This document shows positions 1-5,663 of a DNA stretch of 6,922 nt, piece after piece (within the stretch, counting starts at the first letter, position 1; each line of letters opens with the position of its first letter). The stretch is from Fimbriimonadaceae bacterium (GTDB lineage Bacteria > Armatimonadota > Fimbriimonadia > Fimbriimonadales > Fimbriimonadaceae): contig JADZBW010000150.1 of the NCBI GenBank assembly GCA_020851885.1, forward strand, positions 1 through 6,922. Reading direction: 5' to 3'. The notes beneath the pieces are model-generated. The model made no database searches. It was given only the letters and a program-made list of their open reading frames with translations, and was not told where the DNA came from. Both the position numbers and the translations under genes were made by a program.

Positions 1-214
1 GACTCATGCACTCATGGAAAACATACTCGTCCATGATGCTGGTTTGGATGTTGTAATCCAGAAAGAGGCTTCTGCCGAATCTTGGAATATCGGCAATCTG
101 GTAGGTCTGGTACTTGGTCTTGCCTTCGAGAATCATCTTTTCGACGCGGTATTGCCAAATGGCGGCCGAGGTATGGGTCTCGTTGATGAAGATTCCGGTG
201 GCATCGCTGGACAT
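1..214 (-). CDS. speE: Spermidine synthase (aminopropyltransferase), N-terminal 71 codons, cut by the window edge
   Basis: The visible part matches the N-terminal beta-strand (tetramerisation) domain of spermidine synthases, cytoplasmic enzymes that transfer an aminopropyl group from decarboxylated S-adenosylmethionine to putrescine. The recognisable pattern is EGKTKYQTYQIADIPRFGRS (residues 30-49), then FLDYNIQTSIMDEYVFHE (51-68), corresponding to the family's gkS.yQ...i....fG..L.LDg.iQ....DE..YHE. The Gln of the LD..iQ strand and the DE.vfHE segment, which lines the polyamine site, are intact. The methyltransferase-like catalytic domain lies off the window, so polyamine specificity cannot be judged. 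The ATG at 214 is preceded by AGGAG (227-231) at a rather long 12-base spacing; TAGAAT abuts the ATG directly. It follows the phosphoesterase gene after 56 bases and may be co-transcribed. Family assignment is firm; the exact product (spermidine or another aminopropylated amine) is inferred. Confidence 0.88.
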   Translation of the reverse strand, partial: MSSDATGIFINETHTSAAIWQYRVEKMILEGKTKYQTYQIADIPRFGRSLFLDYNIQTSIMDEYVFHECMS

Positions 215-223
215 ATTCTATGG

Positions 224-266
224 GGGCTCCTAAGGGGGGAGGCCCTATTTTGACACAGTTGAGCCC
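224..266 (-). promoter_or_regulatory. Possible RBS-masking hairpins before speE
   Basis: On the minus strand the spacer holds GGGCCTCC (245-238) and GGAGCCC (230-224), which can pair as seven base pairs with one bulged C around a seven-base loop. GGGCTC (266-261) can pair with the same GAGCCC (229-224) as an alternative. Both structures would bury the AGGAG at 231-227. The pairing is visible in the sequence; a regulatory role is only inferred, and no run of T follows, so it is not a convincing terminator. Confidence 0.3.
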
Positions 267-270
267 TGAC

Positions 271-2916
271 CTATCCACCTCGGTTGCGGAGCCACTCGAA
301 GAACTTGGGATCGTCCATCTTGACCGACGACATCGTTCGACGCTTTTTGAATTGTGGGTCGCTGGGGTCCAAGGTCTCTTCCGGCTTGAACACTCTCGGG
401 TCCGACAGAACATGCTTGTAAGGGGTGAAGTCCGGCTGATCGGTGAACATGTCGTAAAGCGGTGTAGCGACGGCGTCAAACATGTTGTTGGGTCCCAGGC
501 CGAAGATCAGATAGATCGACCGGATGATGCTCATAATGCTCGCATGGTGGCTGGTTATGTAGCCACGCTTAACCCAGGGACTGATCGCCAAGACATACGA
601 GCGATGACGATCTATATGATCGTCATCGGCGCCGCTGTCGTCCTGGGTGACGAAGATCGCCATGTTCTTCCACTCAGGCTGGTGGCTGAGATACTCCACG
701 ATTCGGCCCAGAGCGAGATCGTTGTCCGCCATGAAACTGGCGACGTGCGGGTATCCAAAGTCGGGCTTTGGCCCGGCTCCGTGGTCGTTGCAGATCGCGA
801 TGTTGAGGAACTGAGGGATCTTGCCCTTGTTTGTCTTGCGATACTTCTCCAGGTCTTCTTTGAACCAGTCCGCCCGAGCGATGTCCGGGATGTTGTTGTT
901 ATAGGCGGGGAAGTTAAAGTCGGTGTTATCGAACAAGATCTTGGGCATCGGGTGGTTGGCTCGATAGATCGTGCCCGACCGATCGACCGGCATCGGCTCG
1001 TCGGAGCCTGGCATTTCGTATCCCTCGCCATAGTTTCGGAACTTGATTCCGCCCCGGTTCAGATGCTCCCAAATTGAGCCGTTTTCCAAGTAGTCCTCAG
1101 GGATCTGGCTTCCATCGGAGCCGATGCTGGCCATCCTGCCCGGCGCGTCGTTGTTCGTTCGGAAGTCCCAACCCGCATAGAAGACGCGCGAAGTCCATAA
1201 GGATGGATAGACGCCGACCAGCCAACGATGGCCATCTCCGCTCGCCTGCGGCTCCATGTAGAAGTTGTCGCTGATGGCGAACTGCTCGGCGAGTCGGATG
1301 TGATTGGGCATGATCGGCATTCGCTCCGCTTTGCCCTTCTCCTTGATCCATCCGTTCATCCCGAACTCGGCGTACTCCGGCTGCCCCTTGGCGCCCTTCA
1401 ATCCGCCGAAGATGCCGTCGAATGTGTGGTTCTCTTTCGTAATGAAGACGACGTACTTGATCTGCGGACTCGGTTTACCGGGCAAAACTGGGAATACCTT
1501 CGGCGCAACGGGTCTTGCCACCGGGACCAACCCGTTGTTGCCCATCACGGTTTGATTGCCCACTGCAAGTTCACCCACGGTGGGAATCGTCACTTGCTGG
1601 ATCATTCCCGGCATCGCAGAAAGTCCATATCGTTCGTCATCGGGTTTCATTGGGTTCAGGTATCCCTGCGGCCCTCGCGCAATGCCCTTTTGAGTCGCGA
1701 CAAACAGGCTTTTCCCATCTGACGAAAGCGCAAGCTGCATCGGAAACCAACCACTCGGAATCCGGCCCAGGACCTTGCCGGACCTCACGTCGATCGCCGC
1801 AACGCTGTTGAGACCGCTTTCGCACACGTAAAGTCGACGGCCGTCTTTGGACATCGCCATCCCGCTCGGGATCGCCCCCCGGAGCTTTGCCAGCAAGGGA
1901 CTTGGGGCCAGTCGAATGGTGCGTTTGAGCTTGAGAGTTGCTTGATCGAACTCCTGCACTGTGTCGTTATTGGCATTGCTGACCCAGATCGATCCATTCC
2001 GTGCCAGCAACTCATTCGGCGCGCTGCCACCCACTGCCTTATCTTCTCCGCCACCGCTGAGAGCATGGATCAAGAGCCCGGCTTTCACCTTGCCGCTCAC
2101 TTTGGGCTGCCGGGGACTGGACAGGTCGGACTTCCAAATCGACTGGGCAGCGGGAACATAGGGACTACCAAGTCCTGGCACTTTTCGTCCCTCTTGGAAG
2201 ACGCCAACTTCCGACTCCTTTGAAGGAAACCCGAAAGGTGGCCGGTACAGGCCGCGAACGTCGCCTTTACCCTTCTCTGGCAATGGGATGGCCGAGTAAT
2301 CGAAGATGCCAATGTTGGCGACGAAAAGGCTACGTCCGTCCTCTCCCATCGCGAGAGCGTAAGGTTCTCTCCCCGCCTTAACTCGGGAGACCTCTGTCAT
2401 TCCCTCGATATCGAAGGTGACAAGTTCCTGTCTGGTGATATCGACTCCGTAGACCGTGTGCGCGTCGGCAGCGAACACAAGGTCGTTGATGTATCCATCC
2501 AGCTTCGCTCCATCGATCGTTCCCAGAGACTCAAAAGTGCGCCCATCCAAGATTTCAATCTTGTTTGCATCACCCAGACTGATGACCAGCTTCGAGCCAT
2601 CAGCGTTGAACGCTCCGGCTGGGGCGATTTCCTTTCGAACGATGATTCGCTTGATCGGCGCAACATCCTGCAACTGCGTGTAAACCGTCATCCCCCCATC
2701 GTGAAAGCCAACCACACTCGACCCGTCTGGATTGGCCACGACCTGCCAGAGATCAGTTCCGGTGTAGAGCCGCTTGCCGGCCGGGGTCAAGAATCGGCCA
2801 TTGGGAAGCACGGTAACACCGCCGGGGATCACCTGGGCGAGCTTCGTGCCCGCGGGGGCTTGGAAATAGGGCAGGCGACTCTGGGTGAGGGTCAGAAAGA
2901 TTGCGGCGGCGAGCAT
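271..2916 (-). CDS. Bifunctional YncE-like beta-propeller / alkaline phosphatase-superfamily phosphoesterase, probably exported
   Basis: An 881-residue two-part protein. Residues ~28-415 form YVTN/YncE-type propeller repeats, seen as recurring units such as NADGSKLVISLGDANKIEIL (104-123), GEDGRSLFVAN (191-201), SKDGRRLYVCESGLNSVAAI (356-375) and SSDGKSLFVATQ (398-409). Residues ~485-835 are a PF04185-type phosphoesterase domain (acid phosphatase AcpA/phospholipase C group), opening with KENHTFDGIFGGL (494-506; E495 and N496 expected metal ligands). It continues with ASGDGHRWLVG (558-568) near the expected nucleophile region and QDDSGADDDHIDRHRSY (758-774), with D759/D760 and H767/H771 as likely metal ligands. 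The N-terminus is hydrophobic (LAAAIFLTLT, 2-11) and looks like a signal peptide h-region without the usual basic n-region. Proteins of this layout are presumed to cleave phosphomonoesters or phosphodiesters outside the cytoplasm; the substrate is unknown. The ATG at 2916 has no good Shine-Dalgarno site, and an in-frame TGA lies only two codons upstream. Confidence 0.85.
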   Translation of the reverse strand: MLAAAIFLTLTQSRLPYFQAPAGTKLAQVIPGGVTVLPNGRFLTPAGKRLYTGTDLWQVVANPDGSSVVGFHDGGMTVYTQLQDVAPIKRIIVRKEIAPAGAFNADGSKLVISLGDANKIEILDGRTFESLGTIDGAKLDGYINDLVFAADAHTVYGVDITRQELVTFDIEGMTEVSRVKAGREPYALAMGEDGRSLFVANIGIFDYSAIPLPEKGKGDVRGLYRPPFGFPSKESEVGVFQEGRKVPGLGSPYVPAAQSIWKSDLSSPRQPKVSGKVKAGLLIHALSGGGEDKAVGGSAPNELLARNGSIWVSNANNDTVQEFDQATLKLKRTIRLAPSPLLAKLRGAIPSGMAMSKDGRRLYVCESGLNSVAAIDVRSGKVLGRIPSGWFPMQLALSSDGKSLFVATQKGIARGPQGYLNPMKPDDERYGLSAMPGMIQQVTIPTVGELAVGNQTVMGNNGLVPVARPVAPKVFPVLPGKPSPQIKYVVFITKENHTFDGIFGGLKGAKGQPEYAEFGMNGWIKEKGKAERMPIMPNHIRLAEQFAISDNFYMEPQASGDGHRWLVGVYPSLWTSRVFYAGWDFRTNNDAPGRMASIGSDGSQIPEDYLENGSIWEHLNRGGIKFRNYGEGYEMPGSDEPMPVDRSGTIYRANHPMPKILFDNTDFNFPAYNNNIPDIARADWFKEDLEKYRKTNKGKIPQFLNIAICNDHGAGPKPDFGYPHVASFMADNDLALGRIVEYLSHQPEWKNMAIFVTQDDSGADDDHIDRHRSYVLAISPWVKRGYITSHHASIMSIIRSIYLIFGLGPNNMFDAVATPLYDMFTDQPDFTPYKHVLSDPRVFKPEETLDPSDPQFKKRRTMSSVKMDDPKFFEWLRNRGG

Positions 2917-2922
2917 GGGGAG

Positions 2923-2967
2923 TCAGCTTATCCGGTTCGGCCCCTTGAACCACAGGTTCTTTTTCAT
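2923..2967 (-). CDS. 14-codon upstream frame in phase with the phosphoesterase (leader peptide or broken signal-peptide n-region)
   Basis: An ATG at 2967 opens the peptide MKKNLWFKGPNRIS, stopped by TGA at 2925-2923. The ATG has an SD-like GGCGGA with a four-base gap, better than anything before the phosphoesterase ATG at 2916, and begins 17 bases after the stop of the MBL gene. It is in the same frame as the phosphoesterase, separated only by TGA-CTC-CCC. Read through, it would supply the basic n-region (K2, K3, K8, R12) that the phosphoesterase signal peptide lacks. It may be a translated leader that promotes re-initiation, the remnant of the original start disrupted by a nonsense change (or a base-call error), or a chance frame. 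Confidence 0.4.
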   Translation of the reverse strand: MKKNLWFKGPNRIS

Positions 2968-2984
2968 GGGATCCGCCTGATCGG

Positions 2985-3746
2985 TCAGAACTCGATCCGA
3001 AGCCCGTCCCACGCCAATTCGATCCCTTTGGGCAGCGATTGATTCGTGAATTCGTGATCGTAATCGTGGCTGAGGTGGGTGAGGTAGGTCTTCTTCGCTG
3101 ACAACCGGCTGGCAACATCTAACGCCTGCTCCAAGTTGAAATGATTCGGGTGCCGCTTGATTCGAACCGCATCCAAGATCAACGTTTCGAGTCCCTGCAG
3201 GCGATCCCAAGCCGGTTGGGGGATTTCTGAAACATCCGTGACATAGGCAAATCCGCCTACCCGAATGGCCACGACGGGGATCTTGCCGTGAACGACCTCC
3301 AGAGTCTCCACCTGCATGCCACCGACCGCGATCACTGGGGGCAGGTCTCGCAGATCGTAGCGAGGCACCTCGAGCCCGGGCGGGGCCGCCGCGAAGGCAT
3401 AGGGATAGATCCTCCGAATGTCCTCCTGATATCGTGGCCACGCGTAGACCGGCATGTCCTTGCCCGACTTGACGCACAGCGACCGCAAGTCGTCCATCCC
3501 CATCACATGATCGGCATGGGTGTGGGTGATCAGGGTGGCCTCAACGTCATAGATGCGCTCGCGAGCCATTTGGATTCTTAGCTCGGGTGCGCAATCGACC
3601 AGGAAGTTGCCGGTTGGACCCAGGAGACAGATGGAACAGCGGGTACGCCAATTCTTGGGATTCGCCAGGAAAGCGTCGGGATATTCGACGCCCAGCATCG
3701 GAACCCCATTGCTGGTGCCCGAGCCCAGAACGACACAGGTCGGCAT
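2985..3746 (-). CDS. MBL-fold metallohydrolase, PhnP-like phosphodiesterase
   Basis: A 253-residue cytoplasmic metallo-beta-lactamase-fold hydrolase. It starts with the glycine-rich strand GSGTSNGVPMLG (8-19). Then come the dinuclear metal motif THTHADH (74-80; H75, H77, D79, H80), H153 in VVHG, D171 in VTDVSEIP, and H224 in LTHLSHDYDH. The close, SLPKGIELAWDGLRIEF (237-253), parallels the C-terminus of PhnP, the phosphodiesterase that opens cyclic ribose phosphate in the C-P lyase pathway and also acts on 2',3'-cyclic nucleotides. The three cysteines that with a histidine hold the extra structural zinc in E. coli PhnP are replaced (about V20, Y22, A25), so that site is absent. No other phn gene is present, so a phosphonate role is not supported. 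The start at 3746 shares one base with the preceding stop (TAATG), implying translational coupling. An in-frame ATG at 3830 would add 28 residues lying before the conserved first strand and was not chosen. Confidence 0.85.
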   Translation of the reverse strand: MPTCVVLGSGTSNGVPMLGVEYPDAFLANPKNWRTRCSICLLGPTGNFLVDCAPELRIQMARERIYDVEATLITHTHADHVMGMDDLRSLCVKSGKDMPVYAWPRYQEDIRRIYPYAFAAAPPGLEVPRYDLRDLPPVIAVGGMQVETLEVVHGKIPVVAIRVGGFAYVTDVSEIPQPAWDRLQGLETLILDAVRIKRHPNHFNLEQALDVASRLSAKKTYLTHLSHDYDHEFTNQSLPKGIELAWDGLRIEF

Positions 3747-4354
3747 TAAAGTTCGCCGGCCCTTTGCAGGACCTCGCGAGCGACTATCGAACTCGGAATC
3801 TCTGAATACTGGGCCAGCCGCTCGATGCATCGGGCAAAATTGCGCTCTTGAAGATCGTCAAAGTTCGCCTGATTCTTGCGAGCGATGACCACCATCTCGA
3901 CGCCCTCCTCAAAGAACCGCGCTCGATTTTGGGGCAACGACTTGTTCGCCACGGCTGCGTATTTGCGACTCAACTGCTCGTAAACCTGATCCCAACTCGA
4001 TCTCGCCACCAACTCGGCACGAAGCTTGGCCATCGATTGCTCGTTCAGTCGCTGCTTTTCGGCATCCCTACGCTTTTCAAGTCCCCAATCTTCCAGTGTC
4101 GTGCCTTCGATCACTCGAAACTGGATGTGAAGGTCGAGTTCCTTATTGAGAGATTGCTCGATCAGCCTCTTCGTCGAGGCGAGCTTAAGGTGGCCGGACA
4201 ACTCGCTTTCTTCATGGGGTAGACCCACAACGAAGGTGGTCCCTTCCAAAACGATGGGTTTGCAGGAGTTCAATGCCGCCCAGACGCCAACGCCCGTGAC
4301 CCCTTGCTTGACGGTTGGAAGAACCTTAGCCCAGATTTCCGCGACTTCGGCCAT
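3746..4354 (-). CDS. DnaA domain I-like protein without ATPase or DNA-binding domains
   Basis: A 202-residue soluble protein. Residues ~6-84 follow the pattern of the N-terminal interaction domain (domain I) of the replication initiator DnaA: an aromatic first helix (EIWAKVLPTVK, 6-16), a second conserved Trp (W25), the strand pair around IVLEGTTFVVGLPHE (34-48), a helix ending in STKRLIEQSLN (60-70) and a final strand (LHIQFRVIEG, 75-84). The rest (~90-202) is charged and mostly helical, with no Walker motif and no DnaA helix-turn-helix, so this is not a truncated initiator in any obvious sense. In DnaA, domain I mediates self-association and contacts with helicase and regulators; whether this protein does anything similar is inference. 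A TATAAT lies eight bases before the ATG, suggesting a leaderless transcript. The next gene overlaps it by one base. The similarity rests on pattern reading only; a general replication- or transcription-associated adaptor remains possible. Confidence 0.6.
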   Translation of the reverse strand: MAEVAEIWAKVLPTVKQGVTGVGVWAALNSCKPIVLEGTTFVVGLPHEESELSGHLKLASTKRLIEQSLNKELDLHIQFRVIEGTTLEDWGLEKRRDAEKQRLNEQSMAKLRAELVARSSWDQVYEQLSRKYAAVANKSLPQNRARFFEEGVEMVVIARKNQANFDDLQERNFARCIERLAQYSEIPSSIVAREVLQRAGEL

Positions 4355-4362
4355 GCTGCGTG

Positions 4363-4368
4363 ATTATA
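4363..4368 (-). promoter_or_regulatory. Consensus -10 element (TATAAT) for a probably leaderless transcript
   Basis: A perfect TATAAT is read on the minus strand, with eight bases (CACGCAGC) between it and the ATG at 4354. Transcription normally begins about seven bases after the -10, so the mRNA would start at or next to the initiation codon. No Shine-Dalgarno sequence is present and no good -35 hexamer is seen at 16-18 bases. It sits in the 61-base gap after the peptidase gene, where I see no terminator hairpin. Confidence 0.55.
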
Positions 4369-4415
4369 GTTTGCTGGTGGGTGATCGCGCTAGGTGCGGA
4401 TCGCCGGACGAAGAT

Positions 4416-5126
4416 TCAAATTTGGGAAATCGGCCTGAATTCGGCGCATGGCTCCACGATCCGTTCGTCGAGGGACCCATCGATCCACTCGATGCGGTGA
4501 GCGACCGAACCCTCCATGGAACTCAGAATACGGTAACGGTTGCCCGATATCTGGATCGCACAGCCATCGTCGAGGCCAATGCCCGGCCCACGTTCTGATT
4601 TCATCATTTCTCGAAATTCGGCCAGGCGAAATCCTTCGTCTCTCGTATGTGGGCAGAGCACCAGGTCCACAAGGCCAAGGCAATCCAATCGGGCGGTGTT
4701 CACTCCCGGGATGCCTTCATATTGTGGCCAATCGCTATTTCCCACCCGGAACCAGCAAAGCGCGCCCGCGCTAAGGCCGCCCGCGGCCTTGCCTTTGCTC
4801 AAATGTTCTCGCAGCAGGTCGTCCACTCCCCGGTCGCGCCAGAGGGCGATCATCGCCTTGGTATTGCCGCCACCGACATACACGAGGTCCGCGCTCTCGA
4901 TCCTGCGAGGATCGTCGCCAGAATAGAGTTTCAAAACCTCGACCGTGCAACCGAGACGTTCGTAAGCCGCCATGAACTCGTGTGAGTACTCCTCTGCGTC
5001 GCCGCTGGCGGTGGGAATGAACAGCGCATGGGGACGGTCGGTCTTTGCCAGGGAAATGAGCTCACGGTCGATCGATTCGGTTTCGCCCACCCCAACCGAT
5101 CCTCCGCCAATCGCGATGATTTCCAT
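4416..5126 (-). CDS. Peptidase S51 family protein (dipeptidase E-like, Gram-positive type)
   Basis: A 236-residue cytoplasmic protein with the class I glutamine-amidotransferase-like fold of the S51 family (peptidase E, cyanophycinase). It opens with a beta-strand and glycine turn (IIAIGGGS, 3-10), followed by IPTASGD (37-43) and YVGGGNT (83-89). The nucleophile elbow is GLSAGALCWF (117-126) with Ser119, and CPHTRDEGFR (158-167) holds the probable catalytic His160; D132 in NSDWP may correspond to the acid of Salmonella PepE, though this is less certain. Length matches the family. Characterised PepE enzymes hydrolyse dipeptides with N-terminal aspartate. The GLSAG.lCWF form with a later GIGLDDGCAI segment (182-191) resembles uncharacterised Firmicutes-type members, so the substrate is open. 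The ATG shares one base with the stop of the membrane-protein gene (TGATG), and GAGG lies three bases before it. Confidence 0.82.
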   Translation of the reverse strand: MEIIAIGGGSVGVGETESIDRELISLAKTDRPHALFIPTASGDAEEYSHEFMAAYERLGCTVEVLKLYSGDDPRRIESADLVYVGGGNTKAMIALWRDRGVDDLLREHLSKGKAAGGLSAGALCWFRVGNSDWPQYEGIPGVNTARLDCLGLVDLVLCPHTRDEGFRLAEFREMMKSERGPGIGLDDGCAIQISGNRYRILSSMEGSVAHRIEWIDGSLDERIVEPCAEFRPISQI

Positions 5127-5614
5127 CAGCCTCGGGGGACCGCCACGAACGAACCCAGCCAGCGGCCTTTCACTTGAACGTTGCCAATCATCCCTTCTCC
5201 AATCTGATCCATCAACTCAGGGGAGCATTGGTACTCCTGATCAGATCCATCTGGGAGTTTCAACCGGACGAAGAACTTGGACTTCGGCTCGTCGTAGTTG
5301 AAGTCTGAGAAGATCATCTCCCCAATCGGGTTCATCTCATAGCGACCGACGACGTAACAGTTCGGTATCCACTGGACGCCCGAGGAATCCGCCTTCTTGT
5401 TGGTCATGTGGCCGGCAAAGACCCCCCAACCGGTCAAGGCGATGCCCCCGACAATCATGATTGGCCCAAGGGCGACCAAGATCAGCGGAGCCTTACTGCC
5501 CAGACGGATCGCCGATCCAAAGGCCAGCATGGTGACAAGGATGCCGATCAGGGACGTCGCCACCCCTCCCACGAGCATCCAGGCAATCTGGTTCTCTTTG
5601 CGCGCGTTCATCAC
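5126..5614 (-). CDS. Small membrane protein with two transmembrane helices and a cytoplasmic or periplasmic beta-rich tail
   Basis: I do not recognise a characterised family. The 162-residue product has a short charged N-terminus, two hydrophobic segments (about 11-33 and 43-68) joined by a short basic loop (RLGSK), and a polar domain from about 80 to 162. The tail looks beta-rich: FFVRLKLPDGSDQEY (114-128), PELMDQIGEGMIGNVQVKG (132-150), RWLGSF (151-156). This recalls small domains of unknown function in which a LPDG-type strand is followed by a G-x-x-G-x-v-x-y/k-G turn. The start is GTG at 5614 immediately followed by ATG at 5611; either may be used. There is no Shine-Dalgarno sequence, and TAGAAT (5622-5627) sits seven bases before the GTG. 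The peptidase gene follows with a one-base overlap, so the two are probably made together. Confidence 0.75.
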   Translation of the reverse strand: MMNARKENQIAWMLVGGVATSLIGILVTMLAFGSAIRLGSKAPLILVALGPIMIVGGIALTGWGVFAGHMTNKKADSSGVQWIPNCYVVGRYEMNPIGEMIFSDFNYDEPKSKFFVRLKLPDGSDQEYQCSPELMDQIGEGMIGNVQVKGRWLGSFVAVPRG

Positions 5615-5621
5615 GAACGCA

Positions 5622-5627
5622 ATTCTA
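5622..5627 (-). promoter_or_regulatory. Possible -10 element (TAGAAT) for a leaderless transcript of the membrane-protein gene
   Basis: TAGAAT on the minus strand fits the TANNNT -10 pattern and ends seven bases before the GTG at 5614 (ten before the ATG). There is no Shine-Dalgarno site and no clear -35 hexamer. It lies in the 49-base gap after the RNase gene. The placement mirrors the stronger TATAAT before the DnaA domain I-like gene. Confidence 0.35.
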
Positions 5628-5663
5628 TCACTTTAGAACTCAGAAGAGGTAGTCCAAATTGCG

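Noticed and set aside
215..220. TAGAAT directly before the speE ATG as a leaderless promoter
   Set aside because: It abuts the ATG, so transcription would begin inside the gene; an AGGAG upstream points to ordinary initiation.
14..253. Plus-strand open frame of 79 codons at the left edge
   Set aside because: The opposite strand encodes a clear spermidine synthase N-terminus over the same bases.
250..255. TTGACA on the plus strand, resembling a -35 box
   Set aside because: No -10 element follows at 16-18 bases and no plus-strand gene lies downstream.
220..1077. Long plus-strand open frame of 285 codons
   Set aside because: It lies wholly opposite the phosphoesterase domain with its conserved motifs; its translation shows no recognisable domain and no ribosome site. 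It is an antisense shadow of a GC-rich gene.
2923..2925. TGA reassigned to an amino acid in this organism
   Set aside because: TGA is the natural end of the MBL hydrolase, peptidase and membrane-protein genes here, so general reassignment is not supported.
2458..3042. Plus-strand open frame of 194 codons
   Set aside because: It runs antisense to the propeller part of the phosphoesterase and crosses into the next gene; it has no family features.
3747..3830. Upstream ATG at 3830 as the start of the MBL hydrolase
   Set aside because: It would overlap the preceding gene by 85 bases and add residues unlike the family, whose first strand begins at the ATG at 3746, which overlaps the previous stop.
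5618..5663. Seven-base inverted repeat (CGCAATT / AATTGCG) after the RNase gene
   Set aside because: The arms are 32 bases apart, AT-rich and without a following T run, so it is not a credible terminator and may be chance.
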